This document shows, piece by piece, positions 25,034 through 33,604 of a stretch of DNA of 64,000 nucleotides. Source of the DNA: an uncultured Lachnospiraceae bacterium. Lineage in GTDB: Bacteria; Bacillota; Clostridia; Lachnospirales; Lachnospiraceae. How positions within the stretch are numbered: position 1 is the first letter of the stretch; each line of letters opens with the position of its first letter. Position numbers and translations under genes: made by a program. Under the pieces are notes generated by a model that made no database searches, was not told the origin of the DNA, and worked only from the letters and a program-made list of their open reading frames with translations. The stretch lies in contig CADBFZ010000002.1 of the NCBI GenBank assembly GCA_902794095.1, forward strand, positions 62,001 to 126,000, written 5' to 3'.

Positions 25034-26215
25034 TTATCTGATTGCTTCAGAACCTTTCAGAGCTTTCTTTCTTATATGCATCTTTTCATCGGCTCTGTTG
25101 AAGACATCGTCGTAGCTGTTATCCGTGCCGGCTTTGTAAACATCCATTCCGCTTGCTATGACTATGCCTCCGGTTTCTTTATTCTGAGTTATCAGATCTT
25201 CGAAAGTCTTTTCAAGATCGTCCGCATGCTCAAGTTCTTCGCCCTCGACTATCGCAACGAATTCATCGCCGCCTATCCTGAATACCGGACTGTGCTTAAA
25301 CTGTTCGCAGATAATGTGGCTTGCATCTTTGAGATATTTATCACCGGCATTAAGTCCGAGTGTATCGTTTACTTTCTTTAAATCATTCACGTCAAACACC
25401 GCAACACCGAAGGGATTCATGATTCCTTTTTTGATCAGAGGATCCATTGCGGATTTCATCTCCATGTAAGCTGTCTTGTTACGGACATTTGTAAGAGGAT
25501 CCTTGTATGCCTTTTCCTTAACCGAACCGAGCTGGTTATCCATTTCGTCTCTCTGATCCATGATTACGAATGAGTGGATCACGCAGGTTGCAAGAAGACA
25601 ACCCACCGCATAGAAAGGCATAAGAGGGAACCAGTTCTGAAGAATGATAAACACCGTCATCATGAATCCCGAAAGACCGATGGCATGATTGTGGAGTTTT
25701 TCTTTGTGTCCGATTTCTTTTCCAAGGGATACTAAAAGCGGGTAGATCGCGATGAGCGCAAAGAGGAGTGTCTGGATCCCGAGAATGGAATATCTTGCGA
25801 CGCCAGGAACGTACTCGCCGTCTGTCTCGAATGTAAACATTACGGGATAGAAGAAGTTGATGGCAAGGATCAGGATCTGTATCAGGAATATTCCGCCGCC
25901 TGCATATTTAAGAATCACGCTGAAGGCGTTTTTCTTGTTCAGGTACGTGATGATAAAACGCATCCAGAAAAGGAGCGTTAAAGACATTGAATAAAAGAAC
26001 AGATCGGTTGCGATATAGCACACCGGGATTATCTTGAATTCATAGAGAATACCCCATGAAAGATCTGCAACATAATAGAGGATGACGCTGAGAAGAAACG
26101 CTCTGTACCTTGATCTTGACGGAGTCGAGGCAGTGCGTTTGTTTGGTCTCATGGCTTCGAAATTGATTATCAGATGAACGATAAGAGCCAGTATCCCTAT
26201 GCTGGAATAGTACAT
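25034..26215 (-). CDS. Membrane diguanylate cyclase (GGDEF)
   Basis: A 393-residue protein with about seven membrane helices (residues 4-220) followed by a GGDEF domain that makes cyclic di-GMP from two GTP. The active-site motif RIGGDEF is intact (residues 315-319). The inhibitory RxxD site expected six residues earlier is absent (FKHS), so product feedback through that site is unlikely. ATG 26215 follows GAGGGGA; a start at 26242 lies before that site. The signal sensed by the membrane part is unknown. Confidence 0.93.
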   Translation of the reverse strand: MYYSSIGILALIVHLIINFEAMRPNKRTASTPSRSRYRAFLLSVILYYVADLSWGILYEFKIIPVCYIATDLFFYSMSLTLLFWMRFIITYLNKKNAFSVILKYAGGGIFLIQILILAINFFYPVMFTFETDGEYVPGVARYSILGIQTLLFALIAIYPLLVSLGKEIGHKEKLHNHAIGLSGFMMTVFIILQNWFPLMPFYAVGCLLATCVIHSFVIMDQRDEMDNQLGSVKEKAYKDPLTNVRNKTAYMEMKSAMDPLIKKGIMNPFGVAVFDVNDLKKVNDTLGLNAGDKYLKDASHIICEQFKHSPVFRIGGDEFVAIVEGEELEHADDLEKTFEDLITQNKETGGIVIASGMDVYKAGTDNSYDDVFNRADEKMHIRKKALKGSEAIR

Positions 26216-26312
26216 ATAAATCCCCTCATTTATAACGGACAATATATAAGTATTATACAGTATTTACGCTGTTTCGGTGAAAAAAATACGTTCCGGAGCC
26301 TAAAAAATAATG

Positions 26313-26351
26313 TTGACACTTCGATATTCGAATGATATCATAATGATATCA
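26313..26351 (+). promoter_or_regulatory. Promoter with twin TGATATCA palindromes before the SPFH gene
   Basis: TTGACA at 26313 and TATCAT at 26336 stand 17 bases apart. Two identical self-complementary TGATATCA boxes (26333-26340 and 26344-26351), separated by TAA, cover the -10 box and the start region. This is the pattern of a ribbon-helix-helix operator, and the operon encodes such a protein. Confidence 0.68.
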
Positions 26352-26372
26352 AATTAAAAGGAGGACTCAACA

Positions 26373-27401
26373 ATGAGTAACACTAATAATCATGTTCAGG
26401 AAAAATTCATTACGGGTCATAAGACCGGAGGACTTGTTCTATTCCTCATCATCGTTCTTTACATAGCTGCGATCCCCGCGGCAATCATCGGAGGAGAAGG
26501 CGGACTTTGGCCCATCACCGTTCTTGCAATCGCCTGGCTCTGCCTCGGATGGATTCTGCTTCTTGGTCTCAAGGTTCTTAAACCCAATGAGGCTCTTGTA
26601 CTTACTCTCTTCGGTAAGTATGTGGGAACCCTTAAGGGCGACGGATTCTTCTTCGTAAATCCTTTCTGCACCGCATTCAACCCCGCTTCCGGCACCAAGC
26701 TCGGACAGAGCGGCGACGTTAAGGCTACCGGTTCACCCATTACCGTAAGTGCAAACGGTCAGCAGGTTGCTACCGCAGACATGTATAACAAGAAGATCTC
26801 CCTCAAGGTCATGACTCTTTCCAACAGCAAGCAGAAGGTCAACGACGTTCTCGGTAACCCCGTAGAGGTTGCAGTTGCTGTTATGTGGAGAGTAAAGGAC
26901 ACCGCAAAGGCTGTGTTCGAAGTTGATAACTTCAAAGAATATCTCTCCCTTCAGTGCGATACCGCAGTACGTAATGTCGTTAAGGTATATCCTTATGACG
27001 TAACCGATAACGTAGATACCACCGGAGACGGCGAAGCTGATGACGGAAGCCTCAGAGGATCAACCGAACTTGTTGCAAGCCGTATCAAGGACGAGATCCA
27101 GAGCAAGGTTGAGAGTGCCGGACTTGAGATCGTAGATGCACGTATCACTTACCTTGCATATGCTCCCGAAATCGCAGCCGCAATGCTTCAGAGACAGCAG
27201 GCTTCAGCAGTTGTCGATGCAAGAAAACTTATTGTCGATGGCGCTGTCGGCATGGTAGAACTTGCACTCGAGCGTCTCAATGAGAAGAATACCGTTGTGC
27301 TTGATGAAGAAAGAAAGGCAGCCATGGTTTCCAACCTGCTCGTAGTTCTCTGCGGTAACCATGACGCGCAGCCCGTAGTTAATTCGGGCAGCCTGTATTA
27401 A
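26373..27401 (+). CDS. SPFH (stomatin/prohibitin/flotillin) domain membrane protein
   Basis: A 342-residue protein with two N-terminal membrane segments (about residues 17-72) and an SPFH/band 7 domain. The motifs LKPNEALVLTLFGKYVGTLK, FFVNPFC, VAVAVMWRVKDTAKAVFEV and APEIAAAMLQRQQA are typical. SPFH proteins form large ring assemblies on membranes and organise proteases or other membrane complexes. AAGGAGG precedes the ATG. The stop overlaps the start of the small ribbon-helix-helix gene by one base. Confidence 0.92.
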   Translation: MSNTNNHVQEKFITGHKTGGLVLFLIIVLYIAAIPAAIIGGEGGLWPITVLAIAWLCLGWILLLGLKVLKPNEALVLTLFGKYVGTLKGDGFFFVNPFCTAFNPASGTKLGQSGDVKATGSPITVSANGQQVATADMYNKKISLKVMTLSNSKQKVNDVLGNPVEVAVAVMWRVKDTAKAVFEVDNFKEYLSLQCDTAVRNVVKVYPYDVTDNVDTTGDGEADDGSLRGSTELVASRIKDEIQSKVESAGLEIVDARITYLAYAPEIAAAMLQRQQASAVVDARKLIVDGAVGMVELALERLNEKNTVVLDEERKAAMVSNLLVVLCGNHDAQPVVNSGSLY

Positions 27402-27607
27402 TGGCAGAGAAGAAGCAAGTCCCTTTAAGACTGTCGGAAAAGCTTTACAACGATCTGGCCGCATGGGCCGAAGATGACTTCAGATCCGTCAACGGCCAGA
27501 TCGAGTACCTGTTATCCGAATGTGTAAAGCAGCGTAAGAAAGACGGTAAGTACGTCGGTCAGGAGATCGACGCTCCGCTTGATATCAACTTAGAGGATAT
27601 GAAGTAA
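27401..27607 (+). CDS. Arc-type ribbon-helix-helix DNA-binding protein
   Basis: A 68-residue protein whose sequence KQVPLRLSEKLYNDLAAWAE, then VNGQIEYLLSECVKQRKK, matches the strand-helix-helix plan of the Arc/MetJ family. It would bind DNA as a dimer or tetramer. Its ATG overlaps the SPFH stop (TAATG). The twin palindromes over the shared promoter make autorepression likely. Pairing of SPFH proteins with such a small protein recurs in other bacteria, but the function is not established. Confidence 0.85.
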   Translation: MAEKKQVPLRLSEKLYNDLAAWAEDDFRSVNGQIEYLLSECVKQRKKDGKYVGQEIDAPLDINLEDMK

Positions 27608-27685
27608 AGACAATTGTTTGTGCCGACAGCGATTGATTTACGATTTTGGCTCACAAGCACAACTGAAAAAGTACATATAGCGCAT

Positions 27686-27716
27686 CGGGGAACGGCATGT
27701 CCGTTCCCCGTTTTTT
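27686..27716 (+). terminator. Intrinsic terminator of the SPFH operon
   Basis: CGGGGAACGG pairs perfectly with CCGTTCCCCG over five bases, followed by six T residues. Confidence 0.92.
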
Positions 27717-27802
27717 GTTGTCGGAAAAGGGCGGTTATTGTACAATAACGTAGTAGAGGGTTAAAGTATATTTTCTTATGATTGGGGTTAATTAATCAGA
27801 TT

Positions 27803-30800
27803 ATGATGACTGTAGACAGTGTAATCGATGTATTGATGCTTCTTACGGCCATAATCGGCATGCTGGGAAGCTTATACAGTTATATCGAGAAGCCCAAGAG
27901 AGGATGGCTGTTCCTTACCGGGTACTATTTTGCCAGCTTCCTCAGCGGTTATTATTGGATCACATCCACACTCGTAACACATGTCGAACCGAAGGTAAAT
28001 GAGTTTACAGCATACTTCGGATGGAATGTTGCGTACGTGGTTTTGCTTGTTGCGGTCTACGAGATGAAGCACCCCGATACCAAGGGCTTCAGACCGCTGA
28101 TTTCTTTTATCCCGATTCCCATCAATCTTATCCAGTTCTTTATCTATATCCAGTACGGCGGATGGTTCAACAATGTATGGCAGGTATCTTTTACCACCGT
28201 CATTATGATCTTCTGCCTGCAGTCCATTTTATTCCAGAACAATAACAAAAAAGACGGCCGCGCGTTTCCGTATTTTAACGGACTTGTGCTGACGCTTTGT
28301 TTTGCGGAGTACGTAACATGGACCGCTTCCTGCTTTGACTGGTCCAGCAACGCCAAAAATCCTTATTACTATTTCTCCGTCATCTCATACGCAGCCCAGA
28401 TCTTTATGCCCTGGGCTATGAAAAAAGAGTACGAAGCCCGCGGCGTCAGGAAAAATGATTCCTCGTCATCCGAGATCAAGTTCCAGGCACTGCTGCAGGT
28501 TATCGTATCCTTCATAGTCTTCGGAGGATGTATCGGCGGATATTACCTTGCACTTCGCATGAAGGATGCTCTTCCTGCGGGAGTGGATAATTCCGATGCA
28601 TATACCCTTATCACCACAATGCTTTTCCTGGTATCCGTATTCCTCGGAGTATTGATACTTATCGTCATTTTCTTCATTACCATCAGATACAAAGCCGAGA
28701 CCCGTGGCAAGGCTGACACACCTGAGGTAAAAGAAACCGTAAGGCTTAAGAGAAGTAAAGCAAATCTCTTCCTTACGCTTCTTGTTACGTTCTCACTTAT
28801 GACCTTTGCGGTTATCTATAACTCGAGACTTTTCTTCACCACATATGCATCCGGTGTCTACAATTCCGGAGAAGACAAGACCAAGAATATTTCAACAGAG
28901 CTGGATAATTATCTTACTCTTGCAATGTCCACATTAAATGTTGCCGCAGAGACCGTAGATTACATGCTTGCAACAGGCAATACGAGCGAAGAGATAAGCG
29001 ATTATATCTACGATCAGACCCAGAGACAGTTCGAGAATTTCGATGAGAACTTTACGGGTCTGTATGCAGTTGTCGATGCGGAGTACATGGACGGCGACGG
29101 ATGGGTTCCACCCGCAGATTACAAGGCCATGACAAGAGACTGGTATAAGACAGCGGTAGCAGGTGGCGGTAAGATCGTCATCGTATCTCCCTATGTTGAT
29201 GCCCAGACAGGTTCCGTTGTTATCACCATCTGTAAGATGCTGAAGGAAAAATCATACGACGGTGCAGGCAAGGTTTACGACAATGTCGTTGCATTGGATG
29301 TTAAGGCAAATCACATTCAGGAGATTACGGAGTCTGCGGATATCGGTGGTAACGGTTATGCCATGATCGTCAATTCCGACGGCTTTATCATCGCCCACAG
29401 AGATTCCATGATGCGAGGAATGATGGCGGAGGATGTCTACGGCGAAGGCTTCATGGAACAGGTTATCGGCAATACCGATCCCACAGTAGGAATAAGAGTT
29501 AATGAAGAAGAGTACACATTCTTTACCAGTCAGGTAATGGATCAGTGGTACGTAGTCATGGCGGTTAAGAATTCCGACCTTTTGGATGAAGCATACTCTC
29601 AGGTTACCGTTAACGTAATGGTATCCCTGACAATCTTTGTTCTTATCTCGATCTTCTATTATCTGGGTTACAGAAATGAGCAGGCCTACGGTAAGAAGGT
29701 TGAAGAGATGAGCTTCAACAGACAGAAGCAGGAGTACGAAGCTCAGGTTCTCCGTCTGGAAAAGAGATCGGCCGACGCCGCAAACAAAGCAAAGAGTAGT
29801 TTCCTTGCGGATATGTCCCATGAGATAAGGACGCCCATTAACGCAATTCTCGGTATGAACGAGATGATCATGCGTGAAGCTGAAAGTCCCAACATCAAAG
29901 AATATGCCGGCAATATCAAAAACTCCGGAAGAAATCTTCTTCAGCTTATCAACTCGATCCTTGATTTCTCCAAGATCGAAGACGGTAAGATGGAGATAGT
30001 TCCCGTAAGATACAGCTTAAGATCCCTCATCACCTATCTCGTTAATTCCATTCAGGACAGAGCGGATGCCAAGAACCTTAAGTTCATTGTAAAGGTCGAT
30101 CCCAATCTTCCCTGTGAACTTAACGGTGATGATGCCCGTATCAATCAGGTTATCCTAAACCTTCTTACAAATGCGGTTAAGTACACACCCGCAGGAAGCG
30201 TAACTCTTACGATTAATGAAAAAGACAGAACCGACGACATGGTTCTTCTTCATGTATCCGTTGCAGATACCGGAATAGGTATCAAAGAAAGCGACATGGG
30301 CAAGCTCTTCGAATCCTTCGAAAGACTTGATGTTGTCCGTAACCGTACCATCGAAGGAACGGGCCTTGGAATGTCCATTACCACCAGGCTCCTTGACCTG
30401 ATGGAGAGCGGACTTAACGTTCAGAGTAAGTACGGAGAAGGTTCGGTGTTCTCTTTTGACCTGTGGCAGAAAATCGAAAACTCTGCTCCCATGGGCGAAT
30501 ACAGAATGGGAAGAGTGGACGATGATTCCCATGTATATACCGAAAGCTTCCATGCACCCGATGCACACATCCTTTTGGTTGACGATACCCACATGAATAT
30601 TCTGGTTGTGGTTAATCTCCTTAAGAAGACGGGTGTGCAGATCGATACGGCGGAAAGCGGAGAAGTGGCGATTGAACTTGCTGCAAGAAACGTTTACGAT
30701 GTCATCCTTCTTGACCAGCGTATGCCGGGTATGGACGGAACAGAGACTCTTAAGTGCATCAGAGAACTTGAGAATAAGCTTAACGAAAAGACTCCCGTCA

Positions 30801-31489
30801 TCTGCCTGACTGCGGATGCAATCAGAGGTGCTAAGGAAAGATATCTGGCTCAGGGCTTTAACGATTATCTGACCAAGCCCGTTGAAGGAAGAACCCTTGA
30901 GCAGATGCTCATGACTTATCTGCCTGCCGAGAAAGTTAGCAAGGGCGCAGCGCAGATGCCGGAGCCGGAACCCGAGATCTTCAAAGCAATGCCTGAGACC
31001 GATCTTAAGCCGGATACGCCTAAGCATGAAGGTGAAGAGGACATTGTGGGAGCACTTGCCAATGCAGGATTCGATACGGGCAAGGCCATGGTATTTACGC
31101 ACAACGACGTTGATTTCTATCGTACGATCCTTACGGTATTTGCATCAGAGTATGATGAAAGATATGCAAAGCTCAATGAATTCTATGTGGGCAAGAAGTG
31201 GAAGGATTATTCGATCCTGATACATGCGATTAAGTCCAATGCGACTACCATCGGTGCTCTGAAACTTGCCGAGGTTGCAGCTACCATGGAGCAGGCAACC
31301 AAGAATGAAGAAGAGGATATCATCCATAAGGAGCACGAAAATGCTCTCGCTCAGTATTCCGATGCGGCTCTTATCGTTAAGAAGACCCTGGGACTTAAGG
31401 GCGGAATGATATCAAGCGATTCGGATATCATGGAATTTGCTCCTAATATGGAGCCGGAGATATTCGAGTTCAAACCTGAAGGTAAATAA
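27803..31489 (+). CDS. Hybrid sensor histidine kinase with membrane sensor, CACHE, receiver and Hpt domains
   Basis: A protein of about 1228 residues that combines several signalling parts. Order: six or so membrane helices (about 5-300), an extracellular dCACHE-like sensor (about 330-600), another membrane helix, a coiled coil, HisKA (His673 in DMSHEIRTPINAI), HATPase (N box NQVILNLLTNAVKY, DTGIGI, GTGLGMS), a receiver domain (Asp971 in VILLDQRMPGMDG) and an Hpt domain (His1141 in LIHAIKSNATTIGA). It can thus run a full phosphorelay in one chain. No partner regulator lies beside it. The start is uncertain: TTG at 27782 or ATG at 27803 or 27806, each with a weak ribosome site. Confidence 0.92.
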   Translation: MMTVDSVIDVLMLLTAIIGMLGSLYSYIEKPKRGWLFLTGYYFASFLSGYYWITSTLVTHVEPKVNEFTAYFGWNVAYVVLLVAVYEMKHPDTKGFRPLISFIPIPINLIQFFIYIQYGGWFNNVWQVSFTTVIMIFCLQSILFQNNNKKDGRAFPYFNGLVLTLCFAEYVTWTASCFDWSSNAKNPYYYFSVISYAAQIFMPWAMKKEYEARGVRKNDSSSSEIKFQALLQVIVSFIVFGGCIGGYYLALRMKDALPAGVDNSDAYTLITTMLFLVSVFLGVLILIVIFFITIRYKAETRGKADTPEVKETVRLKRSKANLFLTLLVTFSLMTFAVIYNSRLFFTTYASGVYNSGEDKTKNISTELDNYLTLAMSTLNVAAETVDYMLATGNTSEEISDYIYDQTQRQFENFDENFTGLYAVVDAEYMDGDGWVPPADYKAMTRDWYKTAVAGGGKIVIVSPYVDAQTGSVVITICKMLKEKSYDGAGKVYDNVVALDVKANHIQEITESADIGGNGYAMIVNSDGFIIAHRDSMMRGMMAEDVYGEGFMEQVIGNTDPTVGIRVNEEEYTFFTSQVMDQWYVVMAVKNSDLLDEAYSQVTVNVMVSLTIFVLISIFYYLGYRNEQAYGKKVEEMSFNRQKQEYEAQVLRLEKRSADAANKAKSSFLADMSHEIRTPINAILGMNEMIMREAESPNIKEYAGNIKNSGRNLLQLINSILDFSKIEDGKMEIVPVRYSLRSLITYLVNSIQDRADAKNLKFIVKVDPNLPCELNGDDARINQVILNLLTNAVKYTPAGSVTLTINEKDRTDDMVLLHVSVADTGIGIKESDMGKLFESFERLDVVRNRTIEGTGLGMSITTRLLDLMESGLNVQSKYGEGSVFSFDLWQKIENSAPMGEYRMGRVDDDSHVYTESFHAPDAHILLVDDTHMNILVVVNLLKKTGVQIDTAESGEVAIELAARNVYDVILLDQRMPGMDGTETLKCIRELENKLNEKTPVICLTADAIRGAKERYLAQGFNDYLTKPVEGRTLEQMLMTYLPAEKVSKGAAQMPEPEPEIFKAMPETDLKPDTPKHEGEEDIVGALANAGFDTGKAMVFTHNDVDFYRTILTVFASEYDERYAKLNEFYVGKKWKDYSILIHAIKSNATTIGALKLAEVAATMEQATKNEEEDIIHKEHENALAQYSDAALIVKKTLGLKGGMISSDSDIMEFAPNMEPEIFEFKPEGK

Positions 31490-31515
31490 CGCGTTTTGTA
31501 TGAAAGAAGATCGTT

Positions 31516-32436
31516 ATGACTGAGAAATTACGTGAACTTATCAACGAATACTTCATCGGTAATGATGAGGTTGTCGAAAACATTCTGATATGCCTCCTTG
31601 CAGGCGGTCATGTCCTTATCGAAGACGTCCCCGGCGTGGGCAAAACCACTCTGGTCAAGACCCTGGCAGCAGCCGTTGATCTTGATTTCGGACGCATCCA
31701 GTTTACTCCCGATACACTTCCTTCCGACGTTACAGGCTCCACCGTTCTCAATATGAAAACAGGAGAGTTCGAGTACAGGGAAGGCTCCATAATGCACAGG
31801 ATCATCCTTGCCGATGAGATCAACAGGACTTCGCCCAAAACCCAGTCCGCACTTCTCGAGGCAATGGCTGAGGGCAAGGTAACCGTTGATGATAAGGTTA
31901 TCAATCTCCCCGATCCTTTCATGATCATCGCAACCCAGAACCCGACTTCTTTTGTGGGAACTTATCCTCTTCCCGAAGCACAGCTTGACCGCTTCATGAT
32001 GAAGCTTTCCATCGGATATCCCACCCCCGAAAACGAGGTCATCCTTACCAGAAATTTCCTCGAAGGCAAGACATCCGATAAGATCAAGAGCGTGATCAGC
32101 GAAGCGGATGTTCTGAAGATCAAAGAAGAAGTTCGTAAGATTAAGATTGCAGACAGCGTGCTGAAATATGCAGGCGAGATCGTATCTCTTACGAGAAAAG
32201 AAAACAGATTCGTCATGGGTGTCAGTCCCCGCGCCATGATCATGCTTGTTCAGGCTTCACAGGCCAAGGCATATCTTTCCGGCAGGGATTTTGTAACACC
32301 CGATGATATAAAAGCAGTTGCGGTAAATACTCTTCACCATAGAGTCGCTCTCACATACGAAGCTAAGATCACAGGTGAAAGTATCGATAAGATCATCTAT
32401 TCAAATGTTATAAAGGCCAAGGTGCCGATGGTGTAA
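31516..32436 (+). CDS. MoxR-family AAA+ ATPase
   Basis: A 306-residue AAA+ ATPase with Walker A (VPGVGKTTLVKTLA), Walker B (ILADEINRTSPKTQ), sensor 1 (IATQNPTS) and arginine-finger regions. MoxR proteins act as chaperones that mature or activate partner proteins with vWA or DUF58 domains. It begins a three-gene unit with the DUF58 and transglutaminase genes; two bases separate it from the next. It lies 26 bases after the hybrid kinase gene. Confidence 0.95.
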   Translation: MTEKLRELINEYFIGNDEVVENILICLLAGGHVLIEDVPGVGKTTLVKTLAAAVDLDFGRIQFTPDTLPSDVTGSTVLNMKTGEFEYREGSIMHRIILADEINRTSPKTQSALLEAMAEGKVTVDDKVINLPDPFMIIATQNPTSFVGTYPLPEAQLDRFMMKLSIGYPTPENEVILTRNFLEGKTSDKIKSVISEADVLKIKEEVRKIKIADSVLKYAGEIVSLTRKENRFVMGVSPRAMIMLVQASQAKAYLSGRDFVTPDDIKAVAVNTLHHRVALTYEAKITGESIDKIIYSNVIKAKVPMV

Positions 32437-32437
32437 G

Positions 32438-33604
32438 ATGCGAAGGAACAGGATCGCAGCCCTTGTGCTGTTTGTGCTTTCTTTGATAGCAATATCTTTT
32501 AAGGGAGGGCCGGTAACTTACGGCTTTTTCTTTTTCACGCTGTTTGTTCCCTTGGTTTCTTTTATCTATACCCAGATCGTCTATTTAAGATTCAAGATCT
32601 ATCAGGAGATCGATACCAGGACGATCGTCGCGGGCAGCTCCACTCCGTTTTATTTTACATTGCAAAATGAAGACAGCTTCACTCACTCCGGTGTTAGGAC
32701 CGGTTTTTTCAGCGACTTCTCATATATAGGCGGACTTGATACCAACACCGAATACGAGCTGATGCCCCATACCGGAATCAGGAAGGAAACACTTCTTGTG
32801 TGCAAGTACAGAGGCGAGTATGAGGTGGGTATTAAGAGTGTAACCGTAACGGATTATCTCAGACTTTTCTCAATTACATTTAAAAATAAAGAGACCCTCA
32901 AAGTGCAGGTTTCACCCCGCCTTGAAATCTTAAATATCGCAGACCGTCCGGATATGATCATCGCATCAAGCGAAAATCCGCCCCGTGATAAAAAGGTTCC
33001 GGATATTCTCGTAAGGGAATATGTTCCGGGCGATGACATCAGGATGATCAACTGGAAGACCACGGCAAGAGTTGGAAAGCCCATGGTCAAGACTCTTACG
33101 GGTGAAGATACGCCTTCCGTAAGGATAATCATGGATTCTTACAAATACAGCGAAAAGCCCGAAGAGTATTTGCCTCTGGAAAATAAGATCCTGGAGACTG
33201 TCCTTGCTCTTACATATTATTATGCGGAGAATGGAATTGACGTAAGTGTCAGTTTATATAATGACAAGTTCATTGACCACAAGATCGGCGGAACGGATTC
33301 TTTTGAGGAATTCTATGCCGGCATGTCGGGCTTTTGCTTCAGACGGGATAATGAGATCGTAAAGCTGATCGGAGGATGTGAAAAAGAAACCGTTCCTTCA
33401 CCTTCAGAGTCGGTGATATTTGTATTGCATAAATGGACGGATGAAGTATCCGCATACAGTCAGGTGCTGTCAGGTAATACCGTAAGACAGACGCTTTTCC
33501 TGATAACCGATGATCCCGCAGGTTCCGGAAGTGCTGCAGTGCCTTCAAATGTGGGTTACAGAGTGGTGGGCTATGAGGACAAATTAAACGAGGTGCTCGG
33601 ATGA
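32438..33604 (+). CDS. DUF58-domain membrane protein
   Basis: A 388-residue protein with two N-terminal membrane helices (about residues 8-45) and the DUF58 motif (VREYVPGDDIRMINWKTTAR). DUF58 proteins have a vWA-like fold and are partners of MoxR ATPases. The gene starts two bases after moxR and its stop overlaps the next start (ATGA), so the three proteins probably form one membrane complex. Confidence 0.94.
   Translation: MRRNRIAALVLFVLSLIAISFKGGPVTYGFFFFTLFVPLVSFIYTQIVYLRFKIYQEIDTRTIVAGSSTPFYFTLQNEDSFTHSGVRTGFFSDFSYIGGLDTNTEYELMPHTGIRKETLLVCKYRGEYEVGIKSVTVTDYLRLFSITFKNKETLKVQVSPRLEILNIADRPDMIIASSENPPRDKKVPDILVREYVPGDDIRMINWKTTARVGKPMVKTLTGEDTPSVRIIMDSYKYSEKPEEYLPLENKILETVLALTYYYAENGIDVSVSLYNDKFIDHKIGGTDSFEEFYAGMSGFCFRRDNEIVKLIGGCEKETVPSPSESVIFVLHKWTDEVSAYSQVLSGNTVRQTLFLITDDPAGSGSAAVPSNVGYRVVGYEDKLNEVLG

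Noticed and set aside
30155..31102. Long minus-strand frame inside the hybrid kinase gene
   Set aside because: It is the shadow of a strongly conserved kinase/receiver region and shows no protein-like features of its own.
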